From Locusta migratoria (taxonomy: Eukaryota > Arthropoda > Insecta > Orthoptera > Acrididae): a stretch of 64,000 bases of DNA. Each line of letters begins with the position of its first letter. The first letter of the stretch is position 1. The notes under the pieces are model-generated. The model worked only from the letters and a program-made list of their open reading frames with translations. It was not told the DNA's origin and searched no databases. Positions 52,601 to 63,065 of the stretch are shown piece after piece. The translations under genes and the position numbers were made by a program. The stretch is from contig CM048745.1 in assembly GCA_026315105.1 (NCBI GenBank), positions 283,569,747-283,633,746 on the forward strand, read 5' to 3'.

Positions 52601-55600
52601 AATAATATGCAAAAAAGTTAGAGTGGCAGACCAGTACTTACCATAATTTGGTGTTGTCAATAGTACGCACAAAAAAGACACAAAGGTGATGAAACTAAAT
52701 GTTTATACTAGCTTTTGGAAATGACACAAGACACTGAGCAAACACATCTTTCTCAATAAACAAAAACTGTTCTTCCCAACTTGGCTGCTTCTAGAACTCG
52801 TTGTTGCCATGTCCACTCTGAAGTACAAGATGCATCCTAATCAGTACAATGTAACTAAGTAATATGTAATGAAGCAGTGTGCACGCATTGTGAAATGGAC
52901 CTTTGTGGGCGACCTACCGGCTAGCACATTCTCACTGGTCAAGCATGCAGGCATTCCTGCCCCATGGGGCAGACTTGGAACAACCTACTCTAGGTGAACA
53001 GTTCCTCTGTAAGCATTCATGTGTTTAGCCAGTTTATTGATGTAAAAGTCTGTGCAGTGAACACACATCAGCTGATGAGTGTGATTTTGCACCATTCAAG
53101 GCAGGATCACATGCAAAATAATACTTTCCATTTACCATTACATGATTTGTTAATCTCACAGTATTTTACTTTGAAATTACCACCAACAAACTGGCTGAGC
53201 CCATAAATGGACACAGAAAACTGTGCACCTGGGAGACCTTCAGTAACCCTTGGTGGAGTGTGCCGTCCAACTTGATTCAAGAATCCTTGGCTTGGCACAT
53301 GTTACACCACATGCACAGTCTGGATACTCCCACAACACCCGTCCCTCTGAGCTGCTCAGATCACTCTAATTTTGCCTACCTTGTGGCTTAGGTTAGACAC
53401 CTGTCTAAATGAAACAGACAGTTGTTGGCATGGTGGACTTGCATTCACGAGGACGGTGATTCGAAACCGAGTCCAGCATTTAAGATTTAGGTTTTTCTAT
53501 GACAGCTGGGCATCCAGGAGTTCGTCATTAATTCCAAAATGGTACAGTCTCTTTTCTACAAAACACAGTGTCCTTCAAATTATTATTGTTCCAAGAAATT
53601 AGTGGGAGGACAATTAAAATGCAATTATGGGTGTCTATGTTTGTAGTTATGCATGATATGCAGATAATAAAGTTCACACTAAAACAATAAAATAGAAAAA
53701 ATATGTGCACTCATCAGACTACAGAAAATAATTTTAAAAAAAATACTCTGCTCTACTAGTGTTTACCTTAAACATTTTTGTACAGCTTTTATCATAACAC
53801 TTTGTTCTAGGGATAATGAGGAGTTAGTGTGCCCATCGAGTGATGTACTGAAGGAATTAAATAGTATAAATAAAGAAAACCATGTCGCAACATTTCCCAA
53901 GGTGAGTTTATCTTTTCATGCAAATAACCGTAATACATTGCTTTGTTGTTACAAAATGTTAAATCAACATTGATTGTAAGTAATGGGATCAGTTTTGTCT
54001 TTAGTGTATCTAGGTGACATCAAGAAGTTTGTCTTTATTTACTTTGTATTCCAGAAGGATGTGTTAAAACGGACGGTCAAATTAAACCAAACCTGTGACA
54101 TCCAAGAAGATAATGATGAAGAAGAGCAATATATTGAAGATGTGGGAAGCAGTGTGGACAATTGTAAAACTGAAATGAGTTTTACAAAGAATAGTGCTGA
54201 AGTGGATGATAGGGAGCAACTATTATTTGAGAAATATTCCAATAACAAAAAGAAAAGTGGGAAACTGGAACTCGCAGACAGTATGACTGACTGGTTGCCG
54301 CCAGTTCCTTTAAAAAAATCTCATTTTTCTGCTATTGCAACAAATGTTGACAGTGATGCCATCATATATCTTCACGACAGGGAAGGTAATATATTGCTGT
54401 CCGTGATAAAATTAATATATTTTGTGAATTACTATTTTCAACTTCTTCATCTACATACGTACTCCGCAATCCACTGTAAGGTGCATAGTGGAATATACAT
54501 TGCACCAATACTAGGCATTTCCCTTCCTATTCCACTCCCAAATAGAATGAGGAAAAAAATAATGCCTATATGGGTCTGTACAAGCCCCAGTTTCTCTTAT
54601 TTTGTCTTTGTGATCGTTACGTGAAATATAAGTAGGCGGTAGGAAGATCGTACTACACTCAGATTCAAATTCCAGCCCTCTAAATTTCCTCAACAGAAAT
54701 TCACGAAAAGAACATTGTCTTCCCTCCAGCGATCCCCAAATGAAATCCTGGAGCATTCCTGTAACTCTCGCACATTGGTTGAACCTACCAATAACAAACA
54801 TAGCTGCTCGCCTCTGAACAGCATCCATGTCTTCCTTTAAACTGATCTGCAGCAGGTCCAAAAGACTTGAGCAATACTCAAGACATGGTCGCACAAGCGT
54901 TTTATACGCAACCTCATTTACAGATGAAGTACACCTTCCCAAAATTCTCCCAATAAACCAAAGTCAGCTGTCTACCTTACAACTGTTCTTACATGTTTGT
55001 TCCGTTTCATATTGCTTTGCAAAGCTACACCTAGATATTTGAATGACGTGACTTCATCAAGAAGCTCACTACTAATGCTGTATTTGAACATTATGGGATT
55101 GTTTTTCCTACCCATGCGCATCACCTTACATTTTTCTACATTGACAGCCAGCTGCCATTGTTCGCACCAACTAGAAATTTTGTCTAAGTCATCCTGAATG
55201 CTATTACAGTCAGTTAAATACGGCACCCTCCCATACAGCACAGCATCATCAGCAAACAGCCACAAATTATAAGTTACTCAGTCCATCAGATCATTTATAT
55301 AGATAGAAAATAATAGCGGTCCTATCACACTCCCCTGGGGCACGCTTAATGATACACTCGCCGTTGAGAACAACATACTGCGTTCTATTACTTAGGAAGT
55401 CTTCCAGTCAGTCACGAATCTGTGAACCTATTCATTAGTATGGCAGCGCATCAGACGCTGTTTTGAAATCGAGAAAAACACAATCCACCTGTTACCCTTC
55501 ATCCTTAGCCGCAAGATGCCGTTTGAGAAAAGGACAAGCTGAGTTTCACATGAACGATGTTTCCTAAACCCGTGCTGATTCATAGAAAGAAGCTTTTCCA

Positions 55601-58600
55601 TCTCAAGGAAATGTACTATATTTGAGCTGAGGATATGATCCAAAATTCTACAGGAAACTGATCGATATTGGCCTGTAATTATGCAGGTCAGTTCTCTTTC
55701 CTTGCTGCTTTCACCTGTGATTTTTTCCTATCACTAGGAGCTTTGCGCTGAATTAAAGATTCACGATAAATTCAAACTAAGTAAGGGGGCCAATGCCGCA
55801 GAATACTATTTGTAAAACCGAACTGGTAGTCTATCCAGACCAGGAGACTTTTATGTATTTAACTCTTTCAGCTGCTTCTCTACACTGGAAATACCTATTA
55901 TTATGTCCTCTATTTCGGAGTTAGTATGTTGATCAAATGTTGGTACATTTGTGCATTCCTCCTTTGTGAAAGATTGGTTAAAGGTTAAATTTAGAACTTA
56001 AGCTTTTTGTTTGCTTTTTTCTATTATTACCCCGGAATGATCTACGAGTGAGTGGATAGTGGGCTTTGAACCGCTTATCGATTTTACATAGGACCAGTTT
56101 GGTTTTTTGTGTAAATCTTTTGCTAAGGTATGGCTGTTGTAATTATTGTACGCTTCGCACATCGATCTTTTTATAGATGCATGAATCTCTACTGACTTTT
56201 GCCTGCCATCGTTTGTGTGTACTTTTTAGAACCGAGAGTGCAACAGTCGTTGCTTTCTTGAATTTTTTTATTCTGGGGTTGTGGGAATAAATACTTGTTC
56301 AATATGATTTCTACATCTAAAACACAAAATGAACTGTAGAAAAACACACATACATTAATATCATGGTTGGAACTTAAACAGTGGCAACACTGGTGTGGAG
56401 ACACCGTGCAATGGAATCTACTGTTGTCGCTGATAGCACACGTTGTTGACATACATACCTTACCTCTGAGCAAATGGACTCACCTGTCCCACATAACCAG
56501 CCTGCGCACAGTTGAAGGATACACACTCTCTTGTGAGCAAGCTGTCTAACGTAGTGATGTCACTATGTTTCTGAAGCAGGAACAGTGGAGATGGATGAAG
56601 ATTGAATATGTCAGAGGTCATACAGTGCGACAGCATCTTCAAGAGGCGTGCAAGGAATTGGCATTGCCATACAGAACAATAGCACATTGCGTAAAAGCCT
56701 TCAGTGAAGGTCGGCAAACTGTGGCAAACATTCTGAAGGAATGGTTGGCGTGCGAAAAATTGCATCACAATGGGTTCTGCAGGAATTGACAGAAATATAG
56801 AAATGGATGCAATACGACGCTGCTCAGATGCACTTGGAGCACTATGAGCGTGAAGGAGAGACTCTCTTATGTCGTATCGTAACACTGAGTGAGACATGGT
56901 CACTTTGTATGAGCCACAACTTAAATTCAATCCAACAAATGGCATCATTATGGGTCGCCACGAAAGTTGAAAGTTTGTCAGAACTTTGGTATGGTGAAAG
57001 TTAGAGTGATTCTCATGTATAACTGTGTTGGTGTTATCATAACACTTTACCGTCCTCCACAGCTGATTGTCAGTGCTCAGTATTACTGTTCATTTTTGGA
57101 CAATCACCTGTGATCAGCTTTGTGAAAGAAGCGACAACACTTTCTGCGCAACCCACCCATAATTTTGCACAACAATACGTGGACGCATACAGTGCAAGCT
57201 GCGCTGTTTGGTCGATGGGACTGGGAAGTACTGTACGATCAACTACACCCCCTGGACGTAAGTCCTTGTGACTTTTATTTGATTCCGAAGATGAAGGAAC
57301 CACTTTGTGGCATTCACTTCAGAACTTTTCCAGAGATTCGACAGGCAGTAGACTGCTCCAATCGCACCATCAACATAACAGGTTCTGCTAATGTTATACT
57401 ACACCTTCCACAACACTGGTGACTACTTTGAAGGACAGAGACAGGTGCAAACATGTAAAACTTTTGTATCGGTTGTGAATAAATAGATGCTACAATTGAA
57501 GTTCCAACCCTCATAGTTAAATGGATGAACACTGAGCAATACTTAAAAATAAAAACTTGTCAAGAGTCCTAGAGTCCTATGTCATAATTTATACTTACCA
57601 TATTTACCCGCATAATTTGCACACTTTTTTGGATGAAAAATCATATTTAAATCCAAGTGCACAAAATATATGGGAAATTAAAAAAAAGTGTACAGCACGG
57701 CGTCCCACACACAGGCAGCACGTGAACACAGCCTGCCAGGAGGTGCTGACAACCAAGTTCCCAGCGCATCCGGCCAAGCCGGCCCCGTGGTCGCCCGCGT
57801 GTAGCCACGCCGGCCGCGTAATGAAACGGAAGAATAAAAAATTTTCATCCCGATTATTCTAATTTTCCCCAACCTGTCGGTCCACCATGCACAAAAGTTT
57901 CCCGGGCTACTTGTCTGCGTGCTGACATGGTACCTCAAAGACACACTTTCAATAGCTTTTCAATTCACTGAATACCTAGCAAGTTACATACAGTGATATA
58001 TTTAGTAGCATTAAAGCCCATGATATTTACCAAAGTCCTGTAGTACTGATGACTACATGGAAGAAATGAAAACACCATACCATAAATAAATACCGAAGTA
58101 ATACTGAAATTATTTAATGTTCATTTTTAAGTTCCGTATGGTACATTTGATATTATTAACACAAATATGCGGTTTCAATAAAAGCGGAAGGAACTCTGTT
58201 GCTGTAGTATCACTGATGAATCTTAATCTGCTTGATCCCATAATCTGAAACAAAAGTAAAATTACATTACTACTATCCACACATTCTTATTACGACTGGA
58301 ACAATAAGGTAGGCCTACGTAATAAATTGATATGACTTCTTACCTTAAAAGTTAGTCAATCTGACTACTTCCGAACCGCACTCTGATTCAGTTATGTTAA
58401 CGCCTTCATCTGCTTTCACGTAATCAATATTCCTTTTGCACCTTATTTTTACCATATCAAAAGAAGGCTATGATAAGCGAAGGTTTTAGTATGGCTTGGT
58501 TACAGTAGGTGACATTAAAAGTGTAAATTGTGTAGGAACCAGATCGTGCACCTCACACAGAAAATAATGGGCAGCCAACAGGCGCAAATTAAAATAAGGT

Positions 58601-61600
58601 TTGTGTAGCTTTTGGAAAAGTTTCATTTAGTTAATACACACTCACATTAACATGTATGTACACTCAAGGAGGCTGAGCAAACTCCACATATACTATGGTA
58701 TTTGGTTCTGAAAAGAAGTCTGTTGGCTGTGCTGCCATGTGATAGGTCGGCATTATGGGGAATGTTTAGGCTCGTAGCCTCGTAAGAGTTGTAACGATTA
58801 GCGACTATGGCATGTTCCACTCTGGGAACGGATCATGAAAACACTTAACTACAGCTCCTACAATCCCTGCCATTCCACAAGTATCATACAATAGAAAATT
58901 TTACATAGTTAAAAACTAGAAAATGAATTAGGGTGCGCAAAATAGGCAAGGATTTAAAAAGTATGAAAATTGGTTTTAAAAACCAGGGTGCGCAAAATAC
59001 GCAGGAGCAAAGATTACGTGAGTAAATACAGTAATAATATAATGAGGATAGATTGCAACTCATCGCTAAAAACGATCATTGATCTACAGTCAGTCATAGT
59101 CACAAGTATTCCTTGTGGGCACACATTCATACAATCATGCTAGCACCACTCGCACATACATGACCACTATCTTTGCCTGCTACATCCTAAATTGATAATT
59201 AGTTTTATCTCATTATTATTAATAGGAGCTAATAAACTTGTGACAGCTTTAATTGTAACCATAAGGAACATGAAGACAGGAACTCTCATGGAGGCATATA
59301 GACACTTGTTTTATTCTCCTTCCATGTGTGAATGGAACAGGAAAGGAAGTAACTAGTAATGATGGAAGATTAACACTTTACTATGACTTCTGTCCATTGT
59401 ATGTAGAAGTAAAAGACTTGGGTGTGTAAGACCTATGCCAATAGTCAATACTTCCTATTCTTCTTCTATCACATGCATATCCACCTCTGAAAGTAATCAT
59501 TTTATACATCAGCTGTGCTGAAATTTTGCAGCATTCCATGTAGGTATGACTAGCTGTCTAAGTGAATGGATACTAACAAATTATAGAAAAGAGTGGAGGC
59601 GAGCTATCAATTGTGGAAAACACTGGTGAGCTTTTGTGGCTCCTTCAGAACTTATGCAGCCTGGATCTTTCCGTCAGCATCCTACAATACATAGCTGATA
59701 ATTTACCTTACAACATATCCTTTTATCCAGTACCTCCTATGGCCTCAATCATACTAACTCCAACCCATTATTCATTTCCACAACTATTTGCACTTCATTG
59801 TTTTTGTCTCACTCTTGTTCAGTTCTGTTTTCTCCTTACATCATTTTGCACCACAGGATTTCCCCTGCCTATGCCATATAAAAATCATAGTTCCATATTC
59901 CTGTCTATTGTAGTTGATGCCTATCCATTCCTGCCATTGGCCATCTTTTCGTCCTACTGACCCCCACCTCCCACCTTCTGTATCTATTTACTCACTGTAA
60001 CGGATATTACCTCCCTCCTCCTCCATACCCTTCTAATGGAGTTACAGTACTGTAATGGTTTAATCGGCTTATCCAGGGGGGGGGGGGGGTATGCGACACA
60101 TGTAAAAATTAATTTTGAAACATCTGTTACTCCTTTCTTTACTGAAATTCCACCAAGAAGTGTACGTTATCCTAAAGACAAGAATTTCATGCACTATAAC
60201 ATCCCAGAATTTGCTTAAATCCATACACTTTCAAACTACAATGTGTGCACAGTTAGATGGAGAAATACTTTAAAATATTCATTTACATTTTGTTCACAGT
60301 TTCTTAATTCATATACATTGTTGCACAGTTACAAAAGTATCAAAATTGCTATTGAAATCTGTTCAAATTTCACAATACTGCTCTGCAGCTATTTCATTGT
60401 TGTATCGGCTATAAAATTTGGAACAATAAAGTTATGAATGAGATAATTCACAAGTTGGGGCTGTGTCCAGTGATCCTATAAAAACACGCATTTGTATGTA
60501 GTTTCATATTTCGTTATCGTAGTCATATAACTTTCTTGGTGAAAGGTTTAATGCCTGTGCCCTTGAGGTAATATTTCTGTCTTTCTTTTTTTGTTACAGA
60601 AAGTGATACGTTGACAATGATACAAAATGCCCTGCAATCTCGCTTCACAAATTCCAAACCAGCACCCCACGATCTGTTTTGGTTTCCAGGACAAGTGTGC
60701 ATTGCTAAATACCATGGAGATAAGAAATGGTATCGTGGTAAAGTATTGCAGGTACAGTTGTCATTCCAAGTTTGAAAGAGCACAAAATATGGGAAACAGG
60801 GATGCATGAGAGTAAGTTAGTAGAACTCTATGAAATCGCGTTTTTTTTTATTTACAGTTAAATGAAGATAGCACATTAAAAATTCAGTTCGTTGACTATG
60901 GAAATGTTGAAGATTGTAGAGCCACAGAACTTCGAAAGGATGTCTTGTTTCAAGAGATACCAGTACAGTGTCACAAATGTAAATTGGCAGGAATAGAACC
61001 AGTAAGTTTTTCATAAGATTTTTAAAAATATGTGAATATTAAGTAACATTGTATAGTTCTCTCTAAATTCTTTCTTGCAGAAATCTGGAGGTTCTGTGTG
61101 GGATACCACTGGGCTGGATTTGTTACATGTTTCAGTTGTTGATCAGACAACCAGCGTAACAGTTAAAAAGTTCCCAAAGAAGATTGGTGATCCATATGTG
61201 GTATGTTTCAAATTTTACTTCTCTGATAACAGCTTAGTCAACAGGGCTTTCTACTTCACACACTCTTCGCTTCCTTCCCCTTCCCTGCCTCTTCACTCCA
61301 TTCCTAAGCTGTATCTCGTTACAACCATCTAGTACCTACATGTTCCGTAAGGCCTTATATCCATCATCACCACCACCACCACCACCTTGCAACTTTCCTG
61401 CCTCCCCCCCTCCCCGCCCCTTTCCCATCCCCTTCCCCTCACTGCAGAGCATGACTTGATATGCAGTGGTCAGAGATTACTGTTGTGTGCCTGTCAAATG
61501 TGATTATATGAATTGTGTCTCTACTTCTTCTTTCATTACCTTCAAAGAAGATCCAGTTTGTTCACCCCTTTTTTCATTTTTTATTTTTTTTATTTTATTA

Positions 61601-61811
61601 TTATTATTATTATATATTCAACCAGAGAGAAGCATGGGCAGCATTTCGTGACTTGTGGGCCAGATTCACTTACTTACATAATGCGCTGGTATTAATGTAG
61701 CCTTTTTCATACACAACATGTGAACAAATTATGCCTTACAACCTGTGCTTTTGAACATACATTTTTTTGCTGGGTTCACTAGTTTGGTATTATAGTCACA
61801 TCCCTTTTAAG

Positions 61812-61867
<56 letters not shown>

Positions 61868-62620
61868 GAAAACGGATGACTTACCCAAAAGGAACGGCTC
61901 GTCGATAGACACAAATAAAAATCACACTCAAACAAACATAGAAGCTATCGCCACCACTGGCAGCTTCTTCAGGAAAAAGGGGAGGAGAAAGGGAAGGATA
62001 TGGGTTTTAAGGAAGTGGAAAAGGAGTCATTCCAATCCCAGGAGTGGAAGGACTTACCTTAGGGGTAAGTCCTTAAAACCCATATCCTTCCCTTTCTCCT
62101 CCCCTTTTTCCTCTTTTTCCTGAAGAAGCTGCCAGTGGTGGCAATAGCTTGTATGGTTGTTTTAGTGTGATTTTTATTTGTGTCTATCGACGAGCCAGTC
62201 CTTTTGGTAAGTCACCTCTTTTCTATACCATGCGAAAAACCACAGGTACTTAGATTGAAACACACACACACACACACACACACATACACACACAAATGCT
62301 CAGCTTTCGCAACCCTGGGTTGCTTCTTCAGAAAAAGAGCAGGGAAGGAGAGGGAAAAGGAAAGGATGCGGGTTTTAAGAGAGTGGGTGAGGAGACATTC
62401 CAATCCCGGGAGAGGGAATACTTACCTTGGGGGAAAAAGAATAGGTAAACAAACACCTTGTTTACCTTTACCTATCCTTTTTTTCCTGAAGGTAAGTCTT
62501 TCCTCTCCCAGGATTGGAGTGACTTCTCACCCACTCCCTTAAAACTCGCATCCTTTCCTTTTCCCTCTCCTTCCCTGCTCTTTTTCTGAAGAAGCAACCC
62601 AGGGTTCCGAAAGCTCATCA

Positions 62621-62681
<61 letters not shown>

Positions 62682-63017
62682 ATTTGTGTGGGTGGGTGTG
62701 GGTGTGGGTGGGTGTGTGTGTTTGTGTTTCTACCTAAGTACCTGTCCTTTTTTGTCTGGTAAGTAAACCACATCTACTTTTTATATATATTTTTCCTGTC
62801 AGGAATGTTTCCTTCTATATTTATTGTTTTTTGTTTCCCTTGCCTTTTTTTTAGTTGAGCTTGCTGATCAGTCTATATCTGCTATTTTTCTGGCAATGTA
62901 CTCTTTGGAATATTTTACCACACATCCAAAAAATCATTTGTACATACATGGTAGTTTGAATGTTGCTCCATTAGTTTGGACCTTATTGTGAGTTTTTGCA
63001 GTGTGTGTTTGTGCGAG

Positions 63018-63065
<48 letters not shown>

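Noticed and set aside
53983..54624. Single 213-codon gene
   Set aside because: Only 54,055-54,385 is exon; the frame merely reads through flanking intron on both sides.
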